A DNA stretch of 64,000 bases. It comes from Voacanga thouarsii. Lineage: Eukaryota; Streptophyta; Magnoliopsida; Gentianales; Apocynaceae. Each line of letters starts with the position of its first letter. The first letter of the stretch is position 1. Below are positions 26,067-38,637 of this stretch, one piece after another. Position numbers and translations under genes: made by a program. The stretch spans positions 5,332,501 through 5,396,500 of the forward strand of contig JANUWF010002342.1 of NCBI GenBank assembly GCA_026120185.1, written 5' to 3'. The notes beneath the pieces were generated by a model. The model was given only the letters and a program-made list of their open reading frames with translations, did no database searches and was not told the DNA's origin.

Positions 26067-29026
26067 GGCCGAAATTCCCTCCCTTGGCCGAATGGTCTCT
26101 TTTCCCATGACCATACTTTCGCCACATCTCTTGGACAAGATTAGCCATTTAGGAGTGGAGATCTACTCTAAACTCTTTCAAAGCATTCATCAATCAAGTA
26201 TGTACCTTCAATCTTCCTCGTAAACTCTAGAATCATGTCTCTAGGATGATGTTGTTAGTAGGTAGATGATGATAGGATTTGAGTATATATATTTATTGTT
26301 GAGATTGAAGCATGAGCAATTGTATGATTGTGAAGGAGATGGGGTTTATGCATGAAAGGTTCATCTTGGATGATTGTATGTTGATTAGAGGGTTGATGCA
26401 TGTCATAGGTTGTATTTGTGTCAAAGCATGCTAGAGATTATGTCACATTTGGTGAATAGGAGTTATATGCATGATTTGATTATTGATGCCATGATCATGT
26501 TTATGCTAGTAGAGGTTAAACCATGTCTTAATAAATTTGGATCTATGCCTAGATGCAAGATTGGGATGATTTGATGAATTGAAGGATTGTGTATGTTATT
26601 GATTGTGGTTGGCCATAGAATCTTGATCATGATCTAGTTGTCCCTAAGCTAATTTTAGTTCATGAATAAAATATTCAATAATAATTTTGCTAGTAAATTT
26701 CGAAAAACCCTAGGAAGGGTAGAGTTGGAATTATTATATATATAAATGATATTTTAGTCAAATAAATAATAATTTTGCTAGAAAATAAAATGAATAAATA
26801 TTATTAAAGCCTTTCATGGAAATAATTATAATTAGTAAAATGATTATTAAATCAAAACCCCTTAAGGATTTACTTATTATTTTCCAAACAAGACTCATTA
26901 AATTTAATCTTCACTAGTTCTAGTTATCAATTATTTTCTAACAACTAAACTATCATTAAATCACTATTTTACCTAGTACCACCTATGACTCTTGATAAAA
27001 TAAACTCTAAATTTTCCTTAACAAGATTTAAACTTTCAACTTATTAGAATTTATTTCCGAAACCATTAATTATTTTAAATAACAAATTAAACTTAGCTTA
27101 TAAACCTACTTATTTATTATTTTGCCTTAAAGCTTGGGACACTAGGATCATGGTAGTAGTGAAATGAGTTGATTTAAAATTGAGGAAGTGGATTGTAGCT
27201 TGAATCTGATTAAGATTTGTATTTATCCATGTGGGGTTAGGTCAGCTGTTCGAGACCTTGTTGTTGTGAGAAAGAATCAGGTAAGCTCCTGCATAAAACC
27301 TATCGATGTGAAATGTTTTCCTTATGGCAAGCTAAATATGGAGTGTATGGACACTCGTTTATTTGAAGGCAATTGAGGGTTGAATTTGTTCTTATTTCCA
27401 ACACTTAAATTATTTAAAAGTTACTAAGCAGATTTTCCAAACTTAAAACTCTTTCTAAAACTGATTGTTCCCAAAACTTTGGAAACCCTCAAATTACTAT
27501 TTTCGTGAAGAGCAATGCTTTGTTCATTTTATCCCAAATGGGAAACGTCGTTGAGTACTCAATTGGGGTGGTCTACTAGGACTAGTCTTTGAAGGCTTAG
27601 GGTAAGTCTCTCAGCAGGTGGCCACCTCTGAGGGGTGAGTCCTTCCCGGATAAGATGTCAGTCCAGTGAGTTGTGCCGATCCGAGCTAGCAGTTTGTTTT
27701 CAGTCAAGTGACTGTGTTTTGCCGGAATGGACACCCGGTTGTTGTTTGGGTATAGAGAAGGAGGAGTATCTTACCCAGTAGGCCGATCACCTACTTTTGC
27801 CAGTCTGCACAAAGTGTCGGCATTCTGACCGGTTATGGGGCCCAACATGTGGTAACCCATGTCCCTTTCTTTTGAGTGGTTAATTTCATTACTTGTGTAC
27901 GGCTGGATAAGCCAAAACGCCACTCTTACTTTTGACTAATGCTTGATGCTTGCCAATGTTTCTCTTATAAAAGTTTCACACTTTGCATCCACGAACTGTT
28001 TTCACTAAACACCCAAAGCACACACGGACTTACTGAGATTTCTGTCTCATCACCTTTCTATCATGATTTCAGGATGATCTTGCTGTGGAGTTAAGTGGCT
28101 AGTAATATCTGCTTTGGAAGAGAATGTGTCTTTTTGATTTTATGTATTGCTTTGGGGAGGTGAGAGTGAATAATTTTATTTATGGTTTTGTTTTGGAATT
28201 CATGGATTTATCCTTGAAGTTTTCTCTGGGTTGTAATAACTTTTTAAGTTAAATATTATTTTATTCTGCAATTTGTTTGTGTGACCTAGTTATAAAGACC
28301 CCTTGTCCTTTGGATGAGGCGACATCCCCGACCCTGGCGGGCCTAGGCTTCGGGGGTGTTACAGCTTCCTTATGGACAAATGCATCTGTGTGAAGCCGTA
28401 ACTTCTGACCCTTATTCTTTATTTACTCTTTCATAGTATTAACAGTTTAGCAGCTCTCACCTCGGTGGGCCAAGGAAACAAAAGCGACAAAGGACAAAAG
28501 CATAATGAAAATCGGCAGCAAAGCAATTTCGGTGCCTTGGCATGGCTCAATTGAAGGTTTGTAGCTTAACTGAGTCGATGCAAGGAAAAGAAAGAAGTCG
28601 GCTTCACGGCTCAATAGAAAAGAGAATTCATTGGCTCGGCTCAATTAAAATAAAAATTAGCAATTTCGATGGTTCAATTGAAGCCAATTTCAATTCAAAT
28701 TTCAACAAGAAGTTCTCCAGTGCATAGGCAAAAAGCACAATTCTCAATTGCTCAAATTGAAGCGGTGGAATTACTTATTATTTCTTAGAATTTTATTTAG
28801 AATTTTACAACTCCTTTTTTGTTTTAGATTTTTAGTTTGGATTTTTAGACATTACTTCTTCTTTATTAAAGGTAAAAGTGGTAAATAAATTATCTGATTG
28901 TACAAGAAAATTTGCTAAAATTCAATTAGATAATTTGTCATATGTATAAGAAGTCGATGGGGGCCTTCATTTTGCTTTGGTCTTCTTTATTCTTTTTTAT
29001 CATTCCTCCTGGAGCCAACATGAGTT

Positions 29027-29099
29027 GACACCACCGCGCAAAGCAACAAGAGCATATTACTTGATAAATAATGCTCTTGTTGCTTTGCGCAGTGGTGTC
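29027..29099. repeat. Inverted repeat: 29-bp arms, 15-bp loop
   Basis: The left arm at 29027-29055 (GACACCACCGCGCAAAGCAA plus nine more bases) pairs with 29071-29099 with a single mismatch (a C that would need G faces A at 29091). The loop is AT-rich. GC content in the arms is far above the local background. It could be a small fold-back element, a pair of transposon ends, or a hairpin RNA precursor. Confidence 0.9.
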
Positions 29100-29581
29100 T
29101 GATTTATCTTACTAGACGAAAAGAAATTAACAGAATCAATAATATAATGTATGTAACGTTATTCATTATCAAATCTAAAAATACGATTAATAGATTAGAT
29201 GATAACACCTGCGAATAACTACTTTACTATCACTTCACTTGGTAAAAAATAAACATTTTAAATTAATATTGATATTAAGATATATAATTATATATTACTT
29301 TACACTTTTATAGATATTATGTTACTAATATTTTAAATTAATAATGAATATTAAGACATATAATCATACATCACGTTACACTTTTATAGATACACTTTTA
29401 TAAATATTAATAATGTGACAAATAAATTTATATAAAGTTTAATTTTACAATAAAAATTATAGATAGAATGTCTATATATATAATTAAATGTAATAATTAA
29501 AAGATAGTATACTTTAGCTAACTATGTAGATATATATATGTGTACACATGTATATGTATGTTAATAATTAAAAAATTATTT

Positions 29582-29775
29582 ATCCAAGTGAATGGTTTTT
29601 TCTTGATGAACAAAGTGGAAAATTCAAAGGAAACTCCAATATTGGCCTATAGCCACTTGGGGTAAAAATGAAGGTGATAATTCTATAGTGAAGGTGAAAG
29701 AAGAAGGAGTAAGGAAAAATGAAGGTGGGAAAGCAGCTGGTTATGGAGGTGGGAATGTAAAGGAAATGAAATAAA
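29582..29775 (+). repeat. Second copy of the block at 12961-13150
   Basis: Ordered similarity to the block downstream of the truncated RKD copy. See that entry for the shared words. Confidence 0.7.
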
Positions 29776-30124
29776 TAATCATTGCTATAGTGAAAGAAAT
29801 AGGAGTAAGGTAAATAATCATTGCAAATAATGTGGCATAGTGAAAGGAAAAAGGAAGTGAGAAAGAAAAAATATATCTTTAGTGTTTCCTTTACATGTGC
29901 TTTTCTAGCCTATATTTGCTTCCAGGGGCATTCCGAATCAATTTTCAACTCTACAGTATTAAAATATGAAAAGAAAATAAGATATAAGCTGGGAAAAAGA
30001 CAAATAAACATGGGAAAATATAGAGAAAGACACTTTAGGAGAGAGGACAAATGGTTAGGTTGTGAAGAATTTCAATTAAAAGTGATGCTCAAAACTAAAA
30101 ATATTTGTTTAACTCATATTGAAA

Positions 30125-33100
30125 AAATATTTTCTTGTTCTTTTTATCACTATTTTACCTAATATATAAATTTTAAATTCTAAATGGTAATATATTTAAT
30201 TTCATTGATATTTCCAATGGCTTTTGTCGTCAAAAAAAATTTATATAATATCATTAATTTTTTTTACTTTAATAAACACATATATTCCGACACACCACAA
30301 AAATTACACTCTATTTTAAATTCGTATAAATTCCTTATCAAGAATAAATAAGTTAGAGATAAAAATAATGTTTATAAAACATTTGACCATTTTAATCAAA
30401 ATGTATAGAATAAAAATAAATATAATAAATATTAGATTAAAAAAAGGAAAAAATTAATTCGTGGCAAAGCTGTGGCAACATGCAATGGATTTTCCACGGA
30501 ACAAATAATAAAATTTTCTTATTCTTTTTATCATTATTTTACCTAACATATAATTTTTATATTCTAAATGGTAATATAGTTAATTGCATTAATATTTCCA
30601 ACGGCTTTTGTTGTAAAGAAAAATTATATCATATTTTTAAATTTTATTATTTTAATAAACACATATATTTCTACACACAAAAAATATTACATTCTATTTT
30701 AAATTCATATCAATTCTTTTTCAAGAATAAATAAGCTAGACAAAAAAAAATATTGTTTTTAAAATAGCTTACCATTTTAATCAAAATGTATGGAATGAAA
30801 ATAAATATAATAAAAATTAGAATAAAAAGGAAAAAGTAAATCCATTGCTAGGGATTTGCCACGGATTAACACAATCCGTAGCAACTCCATGGCAGCTTAC
30901 CATGGATTTGCCATGAAGCATAATAAGATTTTCTTGTTCTTTTTAACGCTATTTTACCTAACATATAATTTTGATATTCTAAATGGTAATATAGTTAATT
31001 GCATTGATATTCCCAATGGCTTCTGTTGTAAAATATATATATATATATATATAATATCTTTAAATTTAAATAAACACATACTTCAGCACACAAAAATATT
31101 ACATTATATTTAAAATTCGTATCAATTCTTTTGAAAGAATAAATAAGTTAGAGATAAAAATAAGGTTTATAAAACTATTGACCATTTTAATCAAAATATA
31201 TGAAAAGAAAATAAATAATAAAGATTAGAATAAAAAAAGGAAAATCAAATCTGTGGCAAATCCGTAGCAATTTGCTAGGGATTTTCCACGGACTAACACA
31301 ATTCGTGGCAACTCTGTGGCAACTTGCCACAGATTTGCCATGGAGCACATAATAAACATTTTTTGTTCTTTTTATTACTATTTTACCTAACATATAATTT
31401 TTATATTCTAAAGGGTAATATAATTAATTGCATTGATATTTCCATTGGCTTTTGTTGTAAAAAAAAAATATGCATATAATACCTTTAATTTTGTTTTAAT
31501 AAACACATATTTTGACACACAAAAAATATTACATTCTATTTTAAATCCGTATCATTTCATTTTCAAGAATAAATAAGTTAGAGGTAAAAATAATATTTAT
31601 AAAACATTTGACCATTTTAATCAAAATGTATGGAATAAAAATAAAAATAATAAAAACTAGAATAAAAAAGGAAAAAATAAATCCGTGGAAAATCCCAAGC
31701 AATTTGCTAAGGATTCGCCACGAACTAACACAATTCATGGCAACTTGCCACGAATTTGCCACAGAACACATAATAAAACCTTCTTGTTCTTTTTATCATT
31801 ATTTTACCTAACAATTAATTTTTATATTCTAAATGGTAATATAATTAATTGCATTGATATTTCCAAAGGTTTTTGTTGGAAAAAAAAATTACATCATATC
31901 TTTAAATTTTTTTTATTTTAATAAACACATATATTTTGATAGACATAACTGATACATTCTATTTTAAATTTGTATCAAGTATTTTTCAAGAATAAATAAG
32001 TTAGAGATAAATATAATGTTTATAAAACATTTGACCATTTTAATCAAAATCTATGGAATGAAAATAAATATAATAAAATTTAGAATAAAAAGGAAAAAAT
32101 AAATCTGTAGCAAATCCCTAGCAAATTGCTCGGGATTTGCCACGGACTAACACAATCCGTGGCAACTCTGCGGCAAAGCCGTCGCCACTTGCCATGGATT
32201 TGCTATAGAACACATAATAAACTTTTTTTTGCTTTTTTATCACTATTTTACCTATCATGTAATTTTTATATTCTAAATGATAATATAGTTAATTGCATTG
32301 ATATTTTCAATGGTTTTTTTGTCAAAAAAAATTAAAAAATATCTTTAAATTCTTTTATTTTAATAAACACATATATTTCGACACAAAAAAAATATTACAT
32401 TCTATTTTACATTCATATCAATTCTTTTTCAAGTATAAATAAGTTAGAGATAAAAAGAATGTTTATAAAAATTTTGACTATTTTAATCAAAATGTATTGA
32501 ATGAAAATAAATATAATAAAAATTAGAATTAATGAAATTTCCATTTGCCCATTTGCCACGAAGGATAATAAATGAAATTAAAATGGCATTCCCGTGACCA
32601 CTCCGTGGCATATTGTCACGGATTTGCCACGGAATACATAATAAAATTTTCTTGTTCTTTTTATTACTATTTTACGTAACACATAGTTTTTATATTCTAA
32701 ATGGTAATATAGTTAATTGCATTGAAAAATTCCAATGGTTTTTATTGTCAAAAAAAATTATATAATATCTTTAAATTTTTTTTATTTTAATAAACAAATA
32801 TATTTTGAAACACAAAAAATATTACATTCTAACTTAATTTCATATCAATTCTTTTTCAAGAATAAATAAGCTCGAGATAAAAATTATATTTATAAAACAT
32901 CTGACCAATTTAATCAAAATGTATGGAATAAAAATAAATATTGTAAAAATTAGAATAAAAAGGAAAAAAATAAATCCATGGCAAATCCCGAGCAATTTGT
33001 TCGGGATTTGCCACGAACTAACACAATCCGTGGCAGCTCCATGGCAACATGCCACGGATTTACCATGGAGCACAAAATAAAATTTTCTTATTCTTTTTAT

Positions 33101-36100
33101 CACTATTTTACGTAACAAATAATTTTTATATTCTATATGGTAATATAGTTAATTGCATTGATATTTCCAATGGCCTCTTTGGTAAAAAAAAAAAAAAAAA
33201 TTATATCATATCTTTAAATTTTTTATTTTAATAAACACTTATATTTCGACACATAAAAAATAAAACATTCTATTTTAAATTTGTATCAATTATTTTTTAA
33301 GAATAAATAAGTTAGAGATAGAAAATCATGTTTATAAAGCATTTGACCATTTAAATCAAAATGTATGGAATGAAAATAAATAAAAAAATTAGAATAAAAA
33401 ATAAAATCCGTGCAAATCCGTGTCAATGTGCCACGGAACACATAAAAAACTTTTATTGTTCTTTTTATCACTATTTTACATAACATATAATTTTTATATT
33501 CTAAATGGCAATATATTTAATTGCATTGATATTTCCAATGGCTTTGGTTTAAAAAAAATTATATCAGATCATTAAATTTTTTTTATTTTAATAAACACTT
33601 ATATTTTGAAACACAAAATATTACATTCTATTTTAAATTTCTTTCACTTCTTTTCAAGAATAAACAATCTAGAGATAAAAATAATTCTTATAAAATATTT
33701 GACCATTTTATTCAAAATGTTTTGAATAAAAATAAATCTAATAAAAATAAGAATTAAAAAGTAAAAAATAAATCCGTGCCAAATCTCTAGCAAATTGCTA
33801 GGGATTTGCCACGGACTAACACAATCCATGGCAAATCCCTAGCAATTTGCTAGAGATTTGGCACATATTTATTTTTTAAATCCATTGCAAAGCCATGGCA
33901 ACATGCCATTGATTTGCCACGGAATACGGAATAAAATTTTCTTGTTATTTTTATCAATATTTTATCTAACATAATTTTTTTTTAAATGATAACATAGTTA
34001 ATCGCATTGATATTTCCAATGTCATTTGTTGTGAAAAAAAAATATCATATCTTTAAATTTTTTTTTATTTTAATAAATACATATATTTTGACACACAAAA
34101 TATTACATTCTATTTTAAATTCGTATCAATTCTTTTTCAAGGATAAATATGCTAGAGATAAAATTAATGTTTATAAAATATTTGACCATTTTAATTAAAA
34201 TGTATGGAATAAAAATAAATCTAATAAAAATAAAAATAAAAAAAGTAAAAATAAATCCATAGCAAATCCCTAGAAATTTGCTAGGGATTTGCCACGGACT
34301 AACACAATCCATGGCAACTCTATGGCAAAGCTGTGGCAACTTGCTATGGACTTGCCACAGAACGCATAATAAAATTTTCTTCTTCTTTTTAGCACTATTT
34401 TACCTTACATACAATTTTTTTATTCTAAATGGTAATATAGTTAAATACATTGATATTTTCACTGGCTTAGGTTGTAAAAAAAAAAAAATTATATCATATC
34501 TTTAATTTTTTTAATAAACAAATATATTTTCACACACAAAAATATTACATTCTATTTGAAATTCGTATAAATTCTTTTTCAAGAATAAATAAGCCTGATG
34601 TGAAAATAATGTTTATAAAATATTTTACCATTTTAAACAAAATGTATGGAATAAAAATAAATCTAATCCGTGGCAACTCCGTGGCAACTTGCCCGAATTT
34701 GTCACGGAACATATAATGAAATATTCTTATTCTTTTTGTCACTATTTTACTTAACATTAAATTTTATATTCTAAATGGTAATATAGTTAATTGTATTGAT
34801 AATTCCAAAGGTTTTTGTTGTAAAAAAAAAAAATTATATAGTATCCTTAATTTTTTTTATTTTAATAAACCAATATATTTCGAAACACAACAAAATGTTA
34901 CATTCTAATTCAATTTCATATCAATTCTTTTTCAAGAATAAATAAGCTTGCGATAAAAATAATATTTATAAAACATTTGACCAATTTAATCAAAATGTAT
35001 GGAATAAAAATAAATATTGTAAAAATTAGAATAAAAAGGAAAAAATAAATCTGTGGAAAATCCCTAGCAATTTGCTAGGGATTTGCCACGGACTAACACA
35101 ATCTGTGGCAAACCCGTGGCAACTTGCCATGGATTTACCATGGAATATATAATAAAATTTTCTTATTCTTTTTATCAATATTTTACATAACATATAATTT
35201 TTATATTCTAAATGGTAATATAGTTAATTGCATTGATATTTCCAATGGCCTTTTTGGTAAAAAAAAATTATATCATATCTTCAGATTTTTTATTTTAATA
35301 AACACTTATATTTCGACACATAAAAAATAATACATTCTATTTTAAATTCGTATCAATTCTTTTTCAAGAATAAATAAGTTTGAGATAGAAAATCATGTTT
35401 ATAAAACATTTGACCATTTAAATCAAAATATATGGAATGAAAATAAATATAATAAAAATAACAATAAAAAAATAAATCCATGTCAACGTGCCACGGAACA
35501 CATAAAAACTTTTATTGTTCTGTTTATCACTATTTTACATAACATATAATTTTATATTCTAAATGGAAATATATTTAATTACATTGATATTTCCAATGGC
35601 TTTGGTTTAAAAAAAAATTATATAATATCTTTAATTTTTTTTATTTTTATAAACACATATATTTAGGCACACAAAAATATTACATTCTATTTTAAATTTG
35701 TTTCAATTCTTTTTCAAGAATAAATAATTTAGAGAAAAAAATAATGCTTATAAAATATTTGACCATTTTAATCAAAATGTTTTGAATAAAAATAAATCTA
35801 ATAAAAATTAGGATTAAAAAGAAAAAAATAAATATGTGGCAAATCCCTAGCAAATTGCTAGGGATTTGCCACGGACTAACACAATCCATGGCAAATCCAT
35901 GGCAACGTGCCACGGATTTGCCACGGAACACGTAATAAAATTTTCTTGTTATTTTTATCAATATTTTATCTGACATATAATATTTATTTTCTAAATGGTA
36001 ATATAGTTAATCGCATTGATATTTCCAATGGCATTTGTTGTGAAAAAAAAAATCATATCTTTAAATATTTTATTTTTAATAAATACATATATTTTGACAC

Positions 36101-37492
36101 ATAAAAATATTCCATTCTATTTTAAATTCGTATGAATTCTTTTTCAAGGATAAATATACTAGAGATAAAAATATTGTTTATAAAATATTTGACCATTTTA
36201 ATTAAAATGTATGGAATAAAAATAAAACTAATAAACATTAAAATAAAAAACATAAAAATAAATTGCAGCAAATCCCTAGCAATTTGCGAGGGATTTACCA
36301 TGGACTAATACAATCTGTGGCTACTCCATGGCAAAGCTGTGGCAACTTGCCACGGATTTGCCATGAAACACATAATAAAATTTTCTTCTTCTTTTTATCA
36401 CCATTTTACCTAACACATAATTTTTATATTCTAAATGGTAATATAGTTAATTGCACTGATTTTTTCAATGGTTTTTGTTGTAAAAAAAAATTATATAATA
36501 TCTTTAAATTTTTTATTTTAATAAACACATATATTTCGACACACAATAATGTTACATTCTATTTTAAATTCGTATCAATATTTTTTCAAGAATATATAAG
36601 TTAGAGATAAAAATAGTGCTTATAAAACATTTCACCATTTTAATCAAATTGCATGGAACGAAAATAAATATAATAAAATTTAGAATTAATTAAATTGCCA
36701 TGTGCCTATTTGCCACAGAGGATAATTAATGAAATTAAAAGAGTATTCCATGGCAGATTGCTACGGATTTGCCACGAAACACCTAATAAAAATTTCTTGT
36801 TCTTTTTATCACTATTTTACCTAACAAACAATTTTAAATTCTAAATGGTAATATAGTTAATTGCATTGATATTTCCAATAGTTTTTTTGGTAAAAACAAA
36901 TTATATCGTATCTTTAAATTTTTTTATTTTAATAAATACATATATTTCGACACACAAAAATATTACATTTTATTTTAAATTCGTATCAATTCTTTTTCAA
37001 TTATAGATAGGCTCGAGATAAAAATATTGTTTATAAAACATTTGACCATTTTAATCAAAATATATGGAATAAAAATAAATATAATAAAAATTAGATTAAA
37101 AAAAGAAAAAAAATAAATCCGTGGCTGCTGGGGATTTGCCATGAACTAACACAATCCGTGGCATCTCCGTGGCAAACCCGTGGCAAGTTGCCACGGGTTT
37201 GCCACGGAACACTTAATAAATTTTTCTTATTCTTTTTATCACTATTTTACCTAACATATAATTTTTATATTCTAAATGGTTGTATAGTTAATTGTATTGA
37301 TATTTTCGATGGCTTTTGTTGAAAAAAAAAATTATATCATATCTTTAAATTTTTTATTTTAATAAACACATATTTCGACACACAAAAAATATTGCATTCT
37401 ATTTTAAATTCGTATCAATTCTTTTTCAAGAATAAATAAGTTGGAGATAAAAAATCATGTTTATAAAACATTTGACTATTTTAATGAAAATA
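30125..37492. repeat. Satellite-like tandem array 2, about 18 units of about 430 bp
   Basis: Same repeat and orientation as array 1. The anchor TTTTACNTAAC recurs near 30154, 30538, 30955, 31384, 31804, 32256, 32670, 33107, 33476, 33961, 34402, 34745, 35185, 35540, 35966, 36413, 36820 and 37250. Short units of about 350 bp (for example those ending near 33476, 34745 and 35540) lack most of the GC-richer palindromic core. Some units carry an extra AATGAAATTAAAATGG segment (near 32570 and 36730). An AT microsatellite sits at 31032-31053. Recurrent short ORFs are repeat-borne and not genes. Confidence 0.93.
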
Positions 37493-38400
37493 ATATAATA
37501 AAACTTACAAATGTGCTACGTGAAAAGATATATTCTACCCAGAAATTGTGCTTAATGAAAAATGCCATTTTCTTCGTGTACTATGTGTGTGTGGATTTAT
37601 GTGAGCAAATTAGAAAGTTTTGATGTGGGTGTTAAGTATGAAATTAGTATGGCAAAACAGAGGGTATGCTGGACTTATGCTTGAGCAGAAATGACAAATT
37701 TCTTAAGCATGAATTGATGAATGACTTGCTAGGATGTGAATTTCTAGGTGATGATGTGCGATGTTTTAGGACCTTTTAGTATGATTTTTGCATGAATAAA
37801 ATGATGAAATTATGGGATATGGTAAAATCATGGGTTTAAGACTTTTGAATAAATGAATTTGATGTTATAGAAATATGATATGAATAATCTACCAAACAAA
37901 AATTTTATTATGTAATGTATTGATTTCGTATTTGTTGAATTGCTCCAAAAATGATAATTTATTTTGAGATACATAAAAATATTTAAATTATGACTATATT
38001 CGTTCAAATCAATATCACTTATGCATCACGACATGGATTTTGAAAATTGTAACACGAACGCACACTACGGACTTATTGAGATTATTTATAATCTCACACA
38101 ATTTTGCCAAACCATATTTTTCAGGGGAAGAAGAGTCGAAAGTATGAGAATGATAGGTCTAGATTTAGTCTTTTTTCCTTCTCTCATATTGATTTTGTTC
38201 CAGAATTATGTTGCTAACTTTCAATTTCTTTTGGATCTTTAGATTTATGTAATTATGGATTTGAAGAATCTTGGGTTGTAATAGGTTAATTCTAAGTTTA
38301 ATTTCAGAAGTTAAGATTTATGTATCCTTTTTGTTTTTATACCACATTATAAAGACCACTAGTCTCAAAGGATGGGATGACATTCATGACCCGATTGGAC
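37493..38400 (+). repeat. Truncated 3' part of a second chromovirus-type LTR
   Basis: The stretch from about 37990 follows the same order as the end of the solo LTR: ACTACGGACTTATTGAGAT (compare CACACGGACTTACTGAGAT), TCTCACA, TTTTCAGG, CTTGGGTTGTAATAGG, then TTATAAAGACCACTAGTC and GGGATGACATTCATGACC. The final TGTTACA is missing. Its left part (37493-37990) is poorly conserved. No coding sequence was seen. Confidence 0.6.
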
Positions 38401-38555
38401 TATGTATGTAATAGGCTATAGAATTTCGTTCTTTTAGTGGTTTGCCTAGGAGTGTCAAATCCTTATGTTTCTTAGATAGGCAAAATGTTCCTTCTGCTCG
38501 AGTTACTCATTCCAATTGTAATTGAGTTGGCTTTTATGCTTGCAACACAAGCATA

Positions 38556-38561
38556 TTTATT
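38556..38561 (-). promoter_or_regulatory. Candidate polyadenylation signal of the WAK-like gene
   Basis: AATAAA on the minus strand, about 77 bases beyond the stop codon at 38638-38640. Confidence 0.45.
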
Positions 38562-38637
38562 CCTTTTCATCAAATAAACCGGTAGGAATTTGCTTTACCG
38601 GGGAAAAAAAAAAATATATATCTATGTACATGTCAAA

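Larger units (their letters stand above)
24060..28363 (+). mobile_element. Chromovirus-type (Ty3/gypsy) solo LTR, about 4.3 kb
   Basis: It starts TGTGAAACCCCGGTC and ends GGGGGTGTTACA, nearly inverted termini typical of long LTRs of the Tekay/Del-like chromoviruses. The flanks are ACTTC (24055-24059) and GCTTC (28364-28368), a 5-bp target duplication with one change. Near the 3' end are words seen in such LTRs: CACACGGACTTACTGAGA, GGGTTGTAATAACTTTTTAA and a final GGATGAGGCGACATCC region. No gag or pol domain occurs inside, so it is read as one LTR left after LTR-LTR recombination. A SINE-like insertion and a CT microsatellite lie within it. Confidence 0.82.
28364..30124. other. Intergenic DNA with a hairpin and duplicated segments
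   Basis: No gene recognised. It holds the repeated block 28461-28527, a strong inverted repeat (29027-29099) and the block 29582-29775, which is shared with 12961-13150. Confidence 0.5.

Noticed and set aside
29821..30162. 113-codon frame running into array 2
   Set aside because: Its end is satellite sequence, and its start is low-complexity Lys-rich; likely chance.
17630..37492. CRISPR-like array
   Set aside because: Plant nuclear context, units of about 430 bp, no short repeat with unique spacers.
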